DNA from: Ruminococcus callidus
GTDB taxonomy: Bacteria > Bacillota > Clostridia > Oscillospirales > Ruminococcaceae
Reading direction: 5' to 3'
Assembly (NCBI RefSeq): GCF_020709055.1
Contig: NZ_JAJFCK010000034.1
Coordinates: forward strand, 1 to 27,047
Length of the DNA: 27,047 nucleotides
Under the pieces are notes generated by a model. The model was not told the DNA's origin, did no database searches, and was given only the letters and a program-made list of their open reading frames with translations. The position numbers were made by a program, and so were the translations under genes. This document shows positions 9,638 to 17,900 of this stretch, in pieces; within the stretch, counting starts at the first letter, position 1, and every line of letters starts with the position of its first letter.

Positions 9638-10541
9638 TAACAAAACAACATTTGGCGGTGTAACCGTCAACGAATATTTACTCACAAAACATAATCCAAA
9701 CCATATCGCTATGCCCTCTGTTTCTATGGAGGGCAAAATTATTGGTGTGACGGTGCATAATACAGCGTGGATCACGACCGTTGCAGGAACGACACCTGCA
9801 GAGCAGTATACAAGAGCAACCGCCAATGGCAATATGAACGATGTCAGAGTACATTATTATGTAGACAACACCTGTGCATGGCAGAATCTGCCCCACAGTC
9901 TGAGCGGATGGCACGCTGCTGATGGCTCCGGCAATGGTAACAGAAGAACTATTGCGATCGAGTGTATTATGTCATCTGCGTATAATGCGACAGATAAGAA
10001 GTCTGAGGACAATTGTGCAAGACTTGCCGCAGCCTTGTTGAAGAAATACAATCTCGGAATCGACCATCTTTACACACATACCCACTGGCTCAATGTCAGA
10101 GATGGAAAGTCGGGCAGTGTAGATTATCTCAATACAGCGAGAAACTCTTACAAGATGTGTCCACTCTACATTTTGCCGCACTGGGCAGAGTTCAAGAAAA
10201 AGGTACAGGGATATATGAACGCCGGTTCTGCAACGGCACCAACGCCCTCTGCACCTGCGGCAAAGCAACTCTACAGGGTAAGAAAGTCCTGGTTTGATGC
10301 CAAATCGCAGATCGGGGCTTTTTCTTCTCTTGAAAATGCCAGGAGAGCCTGCAAGGTGGGATATGCTGTTTTTGACAGTTCCGGCAAGCAGGTGTATCCA
10401 GTGAAGAAGTCCATTGACGAAATTGCCCATGAGGTCATTCAGGGTAAGTGGGGCAATGGTGCAGAACGTAAGAAACGACTGACGAATGCTGGATATGGCT
10501 ACAATGAAGTACAGAAGCGTGTTAACGCTCTTATGAAATAA
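9618..10541 (+). CDS. N-acetylmuramoyl-L-alanine amidase (endolysin) with CW_7 domain
   Basis: A 307-residue endolysin that cuts the bond between muramic acid and the peptide stem. The Amidase_2/PGRP domain (about 38-200) shows the zinc ligands H47 (TVHNT), H154 (YTHTHW) and C181 (KMCPLYI). E115 in TIAIECI and H99 lie in the usual places. A linker rich in Ala/Pro/Thr (about 205-220) leads to a wall-binding region YRVRKSWFDAKSQIGAF. This is followed by a Cpl-7-type CW_7 repeat (about 262-307, IDEIAHEVIQGKWGNGAERK). The start at 9618 is chosen because AAAGGAGG lies nine bases upstream. The ATG at 9612 is too close. A strong terminator follows. No signal peptide, so export depends on the holin. 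Confidence 0.93.
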   Translation: MAILKPDNKTTFGGVTVNEYLLTKHNPNHIAMPSVSMEGKIIGVTVHNTAWITTVAGTTPAEQYTRATANGNMNDVRVHYYVDNTCAWQNLPHSLSGWHAADGSGNGNRRTIAIECIMSSAYNATDKKSEDNCARLAAALLKKYNLGIDHLYTHTHWLNVRDGKSGSVDYLNTARNSYKMCPLYILPHWAEFKKKVQGYMNAGSATAPTPSAPAAKQLYRVRKSWFDAKSQIGAFSSLENARRACKVGYAVFDSSGKQVYPVKKSIDEIAHEVIQGKWGNGAERKKRLTNAGYGYNEVQKRVNALMK

Positions 10542-10557
10542 AATAATTGACTCAAAG

Positions 10558-10602
10558 AAAGCCATTGTATCCTTGATAAATCGTCCTGGATGCAATGGCT
10601 TT
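10558..10602 (+). terminator. Rho-independent terminator after the phage lysis genes
   Basis: AAAGCCATTGTATCC (10558-10572) pairs with GGATGCAATGGCTTT (10588-10602), a 15-bp stem with one G-T wobble and a 15-nt loop. It is followed by TTTTATATTT. The A-rich left flank lets it also work for the convergent operon ending at 10618. Confidence 0.9.
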
Positions 10603-10617
10603 TTATATTTATTTGAC

Positions 10618-11010
10618 TTAAAGGATCTGACTAAACTCAATTACTTCGTGATTTGGTCCTGTGATCTTAAAGAACTTTACACCATTCTTCCAGAACGGGA
10701 GAAAGTGAATCGTATCTTTTTGATTGTTCAGACCCAGCGAACAGACTTCCTGATAAGCGGCTTCAATATCCTTGACATCGATTGCCAAATGATCCCATGC
10801 TCCTGCCTGCATTGGTGCCTGATGATTTTCGTAGATTTCCAGCATCAGATTCCCTATCTGCAAAAATGCAACTTCTTCGCCTGCTTCTTCATTGTAGGTA
10901 CGAAGTGCCACGTGGAATCCAAGTTTTTCATAAAAAGCAACGGTTTCCGCTAAATCATTGGTCGGAAATCCCATGTGCTGAAATCCGGTCACATTGTCAT
11001 GCAATTTCAT
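10618..11010 (-). CDS. VOC/glyoxalase-fold protein
   Basis: A 130-residue member of the vicinal oxygen chelate superfamily, the last gene of the four-gene operon. Two beta-alpha-beta-beta-beta modules are visible. The first is VTGFQHMGFPTNDLAETVAF (about 7-26) through NLMLEIYEN. The second is AWDHLAIDVKDIEAAYQEV through HEVIEFSQIL. Candidate metal ligands are H13, E in LEIYE, H in WDHLAI and E in EVIEF. The start at 11010 is favoured because GAGAGG lies eight bases upstream. An ATG at 11016 overlaps the kinase stop (ATGA) and is an alternative. The reaction is unknown. Lactoylglutathione lyase annotation would be over-reach, and an isomerase or epimerase on the sugar substrate fits the neighbours. 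Confidence 0.85.
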   Translation of the reverse strand: MKLHDNVTGFQHMGFPTNDLAETVAFYEKLGFHVALRTYNEEAGEEVAFLQIGNLMLEIYENHQAPMQAGAWDHLAIDVKDIEAAYQEVCSLGLNNQKDTIHFLPFWKNGVKFFKITGPNHEVIEFSQIL

Positions 11011-11012
11011 AC

Positions 11013-12239
11013 TCATAACCTCTCTTCTTTCAACTGTTCCATTACCTGTGCCATATTCGGCATTGCCGGAATTGCTCCATGTTTCTGAACACAGACACTT
11101 GCAACAGCATTGCCAAAGTCTGCGAACTCTGCCGCCTCTTCTGTCGTGATGTCCTCCGGTGTTTTTCCGCAGCGGCTGAACTGAAACAGAAATCCACCCC
11201 AAAAGGCATCGCCTGCACCCGTTGCATCTACTGCCTGATTTCGGAATCCTTTTACCAGTTGTCCGCCTTGTCTGGTTCGCACATAAGCTCCCAGTTTTCC
11301 CAGCGTTACAACTACGATTTTTACACCGCTCTGAATCAGAACTTCCGCAGCTTTCTGATAGTCGCTTTCACCGGTAAGCAACAGCGTTTCTTCTTCCGAA
11401 ATCTTCATCAGATCTGCATATGAAATCATGCTTCGCATTTGTTTCTTTGCAAGTTCCTCTGATTTCCAGAGTGAAGCACGATAATTCGGATCATAAGAGA
11501 TCACACAACCGGCTTCTTTTGCTTTCTGTACCGCAAACAAAGTGGTACTGCGCGCCGGCTCGTCTGTCAGCGAAATTGAACCAATATGCAGGATTCCACT
11601 GCTGCGAATCAGTTCCAATGGGACATCGCTCTTTTCCAACATCTTATCCGCTCCATGATTTCGGGCAAAGGAGAACTCCCGTTCCCCATCCGGCTTCACA
11701 TCAACAAATGCCAGTGTTGTAAAATAATCATCACTGAGTGTGAAACCAGTGCTGTTGATTCCACATTGCTCTAATGTTTCTTTGAGAAATCTGCCGTGCA
11801 TATCATTCCCGGCTTTGCCGATAAAAGCGGTTCTTGCTCCCAGTTTTGCCATGGCAGCCATGACATTTGCCGGAGCACCGCCAGCATTCTGTGCAAAAAT
11901 TCGCTGCCCTTGCTCATTTCTGCCCTGCATGGTAAAGTCGATCAACATTTCTCCCAATGCACACGCCAGAAATGTGGTTTTTTGAATCATCGGTCCTTCT
12001 GAACACAGGATTCCCAAACGTTCCAACTCTTCTAAAAACGGAGTGCAGATTTTCGGGTCATCGGAGTGTACCTGCAAAATCCCCGTATCTTTTTTCGGCA
12101 ATCCCAGAACGCCTAAAATTGATTTTGCATCTACTACAAAACTGCCGGACTGCAAATCCACATCACACGGCAGATGTTCTGCTGCAAGCACCAAATTTTT
12201 CATCGCAACTGTATCGCACAATTTTACTTTCAAACGCAT
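11013..12239 (-). CDS. HPr-like domain fused to a PfkB-family sugar kinase
   Basis: A 408-residue two-domain protein. Residues about 1-80 resemble the PTS phosphocarrier HPr, with VDAKSILGVLGLP (37-48) aligning to the region around HPr Ser46 (here S40). The active-site GxHARP segment is replaced by CDTVAMKN, so the phosphorylatable His15 is missing, as in the regulator Crh. Residues about 88-408 form a PfkB kinase (fructokinase/ribokinase group): FLACALGEMLIDF, NAGGAPANVMAAMAKLGA, and the ATP/catalytic motif DATGAGDAF (338-346, base D344). AGGAGG lies eight bases before the ATG. The reading frame is continuous, so the fusion is real in this sequence. Phosphorylation of a keto-sugar or sugar acid product is inferred from the operon. 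A regulatory role for the HPr-like part is a hypothesis. Confidence 0.88.
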   Translation of the reverse strand: MRLKVKLCDTVAMKNLVLAAEHLPCDVDLQSGSFVVDAKSILGVLGLPKKDTGILQVHSDDPKICTPFLEELERLGILCSEGPMIQKTTFLACALGEMLIDFTMQGRNEQGQRIFAQNAGGAPANVMAAMAKLGARTAFIGKAGNDMHGRFLKETLEQCGINSTGFTLSDDYFTTLAFVDVKPDGEREFSFARNHGADKMLEKSDVPLELIRSSGILHIGSISLTDEPARSTTLFAVQKAKEAGCVISYDPNYRASLWKSEELAKKQMRSMISYADLMKISEEETLLLTGESDYQKAAEVLIQSGVKIVVVTLGKLGAYVRTRQGGQLVKGFRNQAVDATGAGDAFWGGFLFQFSRCGKTPEDITTEEAAEFADFGNAVASVCVQKHGAIPAMPNMAQVMEQLKEERL

Positions 12240-12253
12240 CTACGATTCCTCCT

Positions 12254-13615
12254 TTATGCAAAAATTGAAATAACCAGAGCACAGACAAGACCAACGAAAC
12301 CAATGATCGTTTCCATGATTGTCCATGATTTCAGGGTACTCTTTTCGTCGATCTCCAGAAGAGAACCGACCAGCCAGAATCCGGAATCGTTTACATGGCT
12401 GAATGCCGTTGCACCACCATTGATGGCACAAACCATTGCTGCCAGTTCTACCGGAGAAAGTGCCTGCACGGCTGGCATGGAAGCCATAATTCCGGCAGCC
12501 ATCGTCATGGCAACTACTGCTGCCCCAACAGATGAACGAATCAAAGCGGCAATTAAAAAGGCAACCAAAATCAACGGCAATCCGCTCTTTTCCAGTGCTG
12601 GTCCGATGATGTCACCCATACCTGCATTTTGCAGAACCCAGCGAATGATTCCGCCACCAGTGATAACCAACAAAATCATACCAGTTGGTTTCAATGCACG
12701 GTCTAAAATCTTTTTCAGATCATCGCCACTGTATCCCTGCTTTTTTCCCAGAAAGAACATAGCAAACAGCGTTGCAATGATCAGGGCGACAAACGGCGTT
12801 CCAAGAAATTCAAATACGGATTTTACCACCGCCGGCAAAGATAAATAGTCGGTGATCGTGTTCAGCAGGATCAACACCAGCGGGATCAAAATGATTCCCA
12901 GTACTGTTCCAAACGGCGGCAGTTTCTTTTCTTCTTCTGTATCTGCAATTTCTCGTAAATTGGATGGCAGTTCTGCATAAATACGCTTTCCGCAGAATTT
13001 GCCCCAGAGTACACCGGCACAGATCACAGCAATAATTCCAACCGGCACACCTACTGCAATCATTACACCAAGATTTACGCCAAGCATATTTGCAACCAAT
13101 ACTGAACCGGCAGAAGGCGGAATGAAAGCGAATCCGGTCGCCAATCCTGCCAACAACGGCAGCACATAGGTCAATGTCGATTTTTTCGTCTTTTTTGCCA
13201 GACCAAATGCCAATGGAATCAAAATGACGACACCAGCTTCAAAAAATACAGTTGTTCCGACAACCAAACCGGTGATTCCCAATGCCCAGCCGGCTTTCTT
13301 CTCGCCAAATTTTCCGATCATCGTTTGTGCAACTTGCTGTGCACCACCGGATACTTCCAAGATTCCGCCAAACATAGATCCAAGCCCGATCAGCAGAACA
13401 ATTCCCTGCAGCGTGTTCCCTGCCCCGTATTCTACTGTATCCATCAGTGTTGTGACTGGCATACCAGAACCTAAACCGATCGCCAACGCTGATATCAACA
13501 AGCTTAAAACCGGATGCAGTTTACATTTTAAAATCAGGATCAAAAGAATGGCAATTCCGGCAATGGCGGAGATGATCAGTCGAACCGGCTCTGCGGCAAA
13601 AACTGCTTCTGTCAT
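12254..13615 (-). CDS. gntP: GntP-family gluconate/sugar-acid permease
   Basis: A 453-residue integral membrane transporter with about 12-14 hydrophobic segments. Typical GntP family features are LHPVLSLLISALAIGLGSGM near the N-terminus, TVFFEAGVVILIPLAF, the GFAFIPPSAGSVLVANMLG loop, and AINGGATAFSHVNDSGFW close to the C-terminus. Family members move gluconate or related hexonates (idonate, fructuronate) with protons. The start at 13615 follows GGGGTGAG. It lies 15 bases after the dehydrogenase stop and 14 before the kinase ATG, so the four genes form an operon. The exact substrate cannot be set from sequence alone. Confidence 0.92.
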   Translation of the reverse strand: MTEAVFAAEPVRLIISAIAGIAILLILILKCKLHPVLSLLISALAIGLGSGMPVTTLMDTVEYGAGNTLQGIVLLIGLGSMFGGILEVSGGAQQVAQTMIGKFGEKKAGWALGITGLVVGTTVFFEAGVVILIPLAFGLAKKTKKSTLTYVLPLLAGLATGFAFIPPSAGSVLVANMLGVNLGVMIAVGVPVGIIAVICAGVLWGKFCGKRIYAELPSNLREIADTEEEKKLPPFGTVLGIILIPLVLILLNTITDYLSLPAVVKSVFEFLGTPFVALIIATLFAMFFLGKKQGYSGDDLKKILDRALKPTGMILLVITGGGIIRWVLQNAGMGDIIGPALEKSGLPLILVAFLIAALIRSSVGAAVVAMTMAAGIMASMPAVQALSPVELAAMVCAINGGATAFSHVNDSGFWLVGSLLEIDEKSTLKSWTIMETIIGFVGLVCALVISIFA

Positions 13616-13630
13616 ACGCTCACCCCACTT

Positions 13631-14656
13631 TTATTTTTCCGGAGAAATGATATACTTTCCGTTTGCACGCAATTCCGGCTTTGCCAGAATATCTGCAAGA
13701 TTGTCCAGACTTTCGACCGCATAAACCATGCTGGAAACGTCCAGTCTGCCGGAATCGATCAGTTCCAATGCTCGCTTCTGGGTATACGGATTGATGTAAG
13801 ATGCCTTCAATTCGATCTCTTTCTTGAAGACTTCAAACGGCTTCAGAGAAATGGTATCGTCCGGCTTGGTCAATCCAAACATCATAACCGTTCCCTTATT
13901 GCCCACAATGTCAATTGCCTGTTCGATGGTGGATGTTCTGCCAACACATTCGATAACAGTGTTTACCCATGTCATGCCAGCAGCGGCAAGGGCAGCCTTG
14001 ACATCTTCATGAATCGGGTCAATACAAACATCAGCACCCAATTTTTTGGCAACTTCTCGCTTGCTTGCAACGGGTTCTAATAAAGCGGTTCTTGCTGCAC
14101 CGGCAAGTCGTGCCAGCTGGAGCATCAGCAGACCAATCATACCGCCTCCGATGATGACCACACTGCTGCCCGGATGAATGTTGCACATATCCATACCATG
14201 CAGACAACAAGCAACCGGTTCAGTCATCGCACCCTGTTCAAAAGTGGTGTGGTCACCCAGCTTGTAAACCTGACGCTGATTCACACTGCAATATTCTGCA
14301 AAACCACCGTTGACCGTTGTACCATAGCCGATCATGTCTGTGCAATAGTGTGCAATGCCATTTCGGCAGAAATCACACTTGCCGCAGTAGCAGTTCGGAT
14401 CGATACAAACACGGTCGCCCACTTTCACGTTGGTAACGGCAGAACCAACTTCTGCAACCACACCGGAAAATTCGTGTCCTAAAATGGTCGGCGGTGTAAC
14501 TTCCGCAGCCCCCTTGTCACCCTCGTAAATGTGTACATCTGTACCACAGATACCACAAGCCTTTACCTGAATCAGAACATCTTCTGCTTCAACCTTCGGC
14601 ATCGGGGATTCTTCGACTCTCATGTCATGTTTACCATAAAATACTGCACTTTTCAT
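13631..14656 (-). CDS. Zinc-dependent medium-chain dehydrogenase (polyol/aldonate type)
   Basis: A 341-residue NAD(P)-dependent alcohol dehydrogenase of the MDR superfamily, closest in look to sorbitol, threonine or L-idonate 5-dehydrogenases. Catalytic zinc ligands: C37 in CGICGTD, H61-E62 in GHE. Structural zinc: C91, C94, C97 and C105. The Rossmann motif is GGGMIGLL at about 170. The C-terminus ends GKYIISPEK. The start at 14656 is chosen because GGAGG lies seven bases upstream. The ATG at 14671 overlaps that ribosome site. As first gene of the operon it probably oxidises the substrate brought in by GntP, giving a keto compound for the PfkB kinase. The substrate is unassigned. Confidence 0.92.
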   Translation of the reverse strand: MKSAVFYGKHDMRVEESPMPKVEAEDVLIQVKACGICGTDVHIYEGDKGAAEVTPPTILGHEFSGVVAEVGSAVTNVKVGDRVCIDPNCYCGKCDFCRNGIAHYCTDMIGYGTTVNGGFAEYCSVNQRQVYKLGDHTTFEQGAMTEPVACCLHGMDMCNIHPGSSVVIIGGGMIGLLMLQLARLAGAARTALLEPVASKREVAKKLGADVCIDPIHEDVKAALAAAGMTWVNTVIECVGRTSTIEQAIDIVGNKGTVMMFGLTKPDDTISLKPFEVFKKEIELKASYINPYTQKRALELIDSGRLDVSSMVYAVESLDNLADILAKPELRANGKYIISPEK

Positions 14657-14749
14657 TTGAAATTCCTCCATTTTTGTTAGTTTTGATTGATACTTATACG
14701 TAACAGCTGATTACAAGTATATTCTAACAGATACAAAAGCAAAATACAA

Positions 14750-14762
14750 GTGGTAAAACCAC
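14750..14762. promoter_or_regulatory. Candidate operator between the dehydrogenase operon and the ROK gene
   Basis: GTGGT-AAA-ACCAC is a perfect short palindrome in the middle of the 237-base divergent intergenic region, about halfway between the two starts. The ROK repressor gene beside it makes an operator plausible. A weak minus-strand promoter may lie next to it (TTGTAT, 17 bases, TAGAAT at about 14724-14729). ROK operators vary widely, so this is only a candidate. Confidence 0.35.
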
Positions 14763-14812
14763 CAACTTTTTTGGGATTTGATTGTATAATCTGCACAAAT
14801 TCAGAGATTTTC

Positions 14813-14841
14813 TTGAAAAAAGCAAGAAAATATGCTATACT
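14813..14841 (+). promoter_or_regulatory. Promoter of the ROK regulator gene
   Basis: TTGAAA (14813-14818), a 17-base spacer and TATACT (14836-14841) lie about 50 bases before the start codon. Both hexamers are close to the sigma-70/sigma-A consensus. Transcription would start near 14848. Confidence 0.7.
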
Positions 14842-14893
14842 ATCTCCTAGAATTCCTTTTCATCAAGACAAATCGAAAAGAGGTATCTGATAT

Positions 14894-16027
14894 ATGTCCA
14901 ATTCCGGAATGACCACCATTGAAGTAAAGCGAATCAACCGCAGCAAAGTCTATCAAATGATTTATGAAAAGCGTTCCATCTCTAAACAGGAGCTGGCACA
15001 GGAACTGCACATGGGACTCACGACCGTCACACAAAACTTGAAAGCATTGGAAGAAGATGGTTGGATTCACCGTACTGGTTATTATGAATCCACTGGCGGA
15101 CGAAAGGCACAGGCAATTGAAATTGTTTCAAATGCACGCACTGCAATTGGTGCTTTTATTCTGAGACGATCGATTTTATTGGTCGCTTTGAATCTATACG
15201 GAGATGTCATTGCAAAAAAAACGGTAGCAGAACCATTTTCCGCTACCGAGGCTTACTTTCAATTTTTAGGAAAAGAAATCATGCGGTTTGCCAATCATGT
15301 CGAATCTAATCCCGATCGCATCTCCGGAGTTGGAATTGCGATTCAGGGAATTCTCTCTCCAGACCGCAGCAAGATTCAATACGGAAAACTCTTACAGCAT
15401 ACCGGATTGAATACAGCTGATTTAACTCGTTATATTCCGTATCCTTGTTTTACAGAACATGATTCCAAAGCAGCTGCTTTTGCAGAAATCTGGAATCAGT
15501 CGCAACTTTCTGATGCGGTAGTCTTTCTGCTCAACAAAAATCTGGGCAGTGCATTGGTTATTCACGGAGAAGTGCATCAGGGAAAATCCATGCATAGCGG
15601 AACGATCGAGCATATGTGTATTGTTCCGGACGGAAAGCCCTGTTACTGTGGTGGAAAAGGTTGCTTGGAAACCTATTGCTCCGCAGAAAGTTTGCAAAAT
15701 CAAATTCAGGGCAATTCTTTTGAGGCGTTTTTTCAATCAGTACGAGAACATGATCCGAGCAGCAATGCTATCTGGGAAGCTTATCTCTCCAAGATGGCAG
15801 CTGCTATCCGAAATGTCAACACGGTCATGGACAGTGATGTGATTCTAAGCGGATTTCTTGTGCCATATTTGACAACGGAAGATCTGGAGTTTCTGAAACA
15901 AAAAATTACATCGCTACCTTTCTTTGCCGAGCGAGATATTCATATCCAACTTGGCAAACATGGTGAGTTTGCACCGGCAATCGGTGCTGCTTTGCCGTTT
16001 GTAAGAAGAACAATCGATGAGATCTGA
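14894..16027 (+). CDS. ROK-family transcriptional regulator
   Basis: A 377-residue sugar-responsive repressor of the XylR/NagC type. The N-terminal winged helix (about 14-60) shows SISKQELAQELHMGLTTVTQ followed by LKALEEDGWIHRTG. The ROK sensor domain has GVGIAIQGILSPD (sugar/phosphate fold), a GTIEHM histidine and the zinc motif CYCGGKGCLETYC. No ATP-binding glucokinase signature is prominent, as expected for regulators. AAAGAGG precedes the ATG by ten bases. An internal ATG at 14909 is a possible alternative. It is divergent from the dehydrogenase operon and is the likely controller of it, with the effector probably a sugar or sugar acid of that pathway. A terminator follows directly. Confidence 0.92.
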   Translation: MSNSGMTTIEVKRINRSKVYQMIYEKRSISKQELAQELHMGLTTVTQNLKALEEDGWIHRTGYYESTGGRKAQAIEIVSNARTAIGAFILRRSILLVALNLYGDVIAKKTVAEPFSATEAYFQFLGKEIMRFANHVESNPDRISGVGIAIQGILSPDRSKIQYGKLLQHTGLNTADLTRYIPYPCFTEHDSKAAAFAEIWNQSQLSDAVVFLLNKNLGSALVIHGEVHQGKSMHSGTIEHMCIVPDGKPCYCGGKGCLETYCSAESLQNQIQGNSFEAFFQSVREHDPSSNAIWEAYLSKMAAAIRNVNTVMDSDVILSGFLVPYLTTEDLEFLKQKITSLPFFAERDIHIQLGKHGEFAPAIGAALPFVRRTIDEI

Positions 16028-16047
16028 GATCACAGAACAAGATTTCC

Positions 16048-16078
16048 CCACGAAGTATGATTTTTTCATATTTCGTGG
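16048..16078 (+). terminator. Terminator of the ROK gene
   Basis: CCACGAAGTATGA (16048-16060) pairs with TCATATTTCGTGG (16066-16078), 13 bp with one wobble and a five-base loop of T. A run of seven T follows. It closes the metabolic cluster on this side. Confidence 0.92.
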
Positions 16079-16150
16079 TTTTTTTGTACTCAAAATCACG
16101 ATTACTGTCCTATGTATGGTGAAAGCATTCATCAGACAGGAGGACAATAC

Positions 16151-16342
16151 ATGGAACAACAAAAAGTAATTGATGAAATTGAGTACTTCAAAGCACAGAA
16201 ACTGACCGATCAGCTTTATGAAAACGGACTTCTTTCCTTTGTCGAGTATGACAAATTAACCGAACTAAACCGACGATCTTTCTCCCCTCTTTTTGCCGAC
16301 TTATTGCCGAAAGTACTTGATAAATCTTCGAAAAAGCGGTAA
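16151..16342 (+). CDS. Small SHOCT-like protein upstream of the recombinases
   Basis: A 63-residue charged protein starting MEQQKVIDEIEYFKAQKLTD. The region LTDQLYENGLLSFVEYDKL has the pattern of short SHOCT-like helices (leucine-rich, 'ENGLLSxxEYDKL'), followed by LFADLLPKVLDK. Similar small proteins often precede large serine recombinases in Firmicutes phages and integrative elements. A partner or regulatory role is assumed from that association. GGAGG lies seven bases before the ATG at 16151. An upstream in-frame ATG at 16112 lacks a ribosome site. The gene is 28 bases before the first recombinase and probably in the same transcript. Confidence 0.7.
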   Translation: MEQQKVIDEIEYFKAQKLTDQLYENGLLSFVEYDKLTELNRRSFSPLFADLLPKVLDKSSKKR

Positions 16343-16370
16343 GATGTCATACTGAAATGAGGTGATATAC

Positions 16371-17900
16371 TTGAAAATTTCAAAAATCGAATCAAAATCA
16401 ACTGAAAAGAAAAAGCTTCGTGTTGCTGCCTATTGCAGAGTTTCCACTGAAAGCGATGAACAACTGGACAGTTTTGAGGCTCAGAAAGCACACTATGATG
16501 CCTGGATCAAGATTCATGACAACTGGGAATTTGCAGGACTTTTCTATGATTTCGGCGTTACGGGAACAAAGACTGAACATCGAGACGGACTACAGAATCT
16601 TCTGCTGGAATGTAAGGCTGGGAGAATTGATTACATTCTCACAAAGTCGATCAGTCGTTTTTCCAGAAATACTACAGACTGCATTTCTCTTGTCCGTGAA
16701 CTGCTTGATATGAATATCCCGATCTATTTCGAGAAGGAAAATATTGATACAGGTTCTATGGAAAGTGAACTTGTCCTCTCCATTCTCAGTGGTATGGCAC
16801 AGGATGAATCAAGATCTATTTCTGAAAACAATAAATGGGCAGTTCATCAGCGTTTTGAAAAAGGCACATATAAATTCAGCTATGTATCCTTTGGATATAT
16901 GCGTGATAAGGAAGGCTTTATGGTAATTGATCCGAAGGAAGCCGATACAGTACGTTTTATCTTTCAATCTGCGTTAAATGGTTTTGGCTGTAATAAGATC
17001 GCAAAAATTCTTGAGGAAAGACAAATTCCTACCCGAAAAGGCGGCAAATGGACAAGTTCTACTGTCCGAGATATTCTCACCAATGAAAAATACTATGGTG
17101 CAGCTATTTTTCAAAAGACCTATACAGACGAAAACTTTCATAGAAAAAAGAACTACGGAGAAGTGGACAGCTATTTCATAGAAGAGCATCATGAACCGAT
17201 CATCAGCAAGGCAGTATTTGAACGGGTGAAAGAACTCATGAAACAAAGGGCTTTGGAAAAAAGAATTCAGTCTGGCTCTGACAAATATCAACAGCGTTAT
17301 GCTTTCTCAGGATTGATCTTCTGCGGAGAATGCGGAGATAAATTCAGACGCAAAACACACGATTCCGGAAAAGAAATTGCATGGTCATGCCGGACACATA
17401 TTATGGATAAGGAAAAATGCTCTATGAAATATATCCGGGATGATATGCTGAAAGCTGCATTTGTAACCACGATGAATAAGCTGATATATTCCAGAAAACA
17501 GCTTCTTCTGCCTTTATATGAAAACATCAGCATACAGGGCAGTAATGAAAGCAGCAGCAGAATTCACTTTATTCAAAACGAGTTGCAAAAATTATCTGAG
17601 AAGAAAGATACTCTCAGAAAACTCAGAGCACAGGACATTATCGACAGCGTTGTTTTTAATCAGGAAATCAACTTTATTGACGCACAGGCATCTGAATACA
17701 GAGCAGAACTATCTGACCTCTCCGGAAAAACAAAAGATTTTTCTGAACTGAATAAGCTCATTCATTTCACAGACAGAGAAATGATGACTGCATTCAATGA
17801 AGAAGTGTTTTGTATGTTTGTCAGCAAAATTGTAATTGTAAATCGAAATTGTGCAGAATTTCATCTCAAATGTGGTTTGAAGGTCAAGGAGGCATTATGA
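16371..17900 (+). CDS. Large serine recombinase (first of two)
   Basis: A 509-residue site-specific recombinase. The resolvase domain (about 16-155) has RVAAYCRVST with the nucleophile S25, and the YFEKENIDT and ESELVLSILSGMAQDES motifs. The Recombinase domain (about 170-280) includes GYMRDKEGFMVIDPKEAD and the characteristic RKGGKWTSSTVRDILTNEKY. A zinc ribbon is visible at FCGECGDKF...SCRTHI...C. A C-terminal coiled-coil segment (about 385-460) follows. The start is TTG at 16371, seven bases after GAGGTG. An upstream GTG at 16362 is inside the ribosome site. The stop overlaps the next gene (ATGA). The enzyme should make DNA crossovers for integration or excision of the element. Confidence 0.93.
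   Translation: MKISKIESKSTEKKKLRVAAYCRVSTESDEQLDSFEAQKAHYDAWIKIHDNWEFAGLFYDFGVTGTKTEHRDGLQNLLLECKAGRIDYILTKSISRFSRNTTDCISLVRELLDMNIPIYFEKENIDTGSMESELVLSILSGMAQDESRSISENNKWAVHQRFEKGTYKFSYVSFGYMRDKEGFMVIDPKEADTVRFIFQSALNGFGCNKIAKILEERQIPTRKGGKWTSSTVRDILTNEKYYGAAIFQKTYTDENFHRKKNYGEVDSYFIEEHHEPIISKAVFERVKELMKQRALEKRIQSGSDKYQQRYAFSGLIFCGECGDKFRRKTHDSGKEIAWSCRTHIMDKEKCSMKYIRDDMLKAAFVTTMNKLIYSRKQLLLPLYENISIQGSNESSSRIHFIQNELQKLSEKKDTLRKLRAQDIIDSVVFNQEINFIDAQASEYRAELSDLSGKTKDFSELNKLIHFTDREMMTAFNEEVFCMFVSKIVIVNRNCAEFHLKCGLKVKEAL

Noticed and set aside
9972..10640. Minus-strand 222-residue open frame opposite the amidase gene
   Set aside because: It is a shadow of a well-supported endolysin gene, lacks a ribosome site and shows no recognisable domain.
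12174..12848. Plus-strand 224-residue open frame opposite the GntP gene
   Set aside because: It mirrors the transmembrane gene on the other strand and has the low-complexity Ala/Thr/Pro content typical of such shadows.
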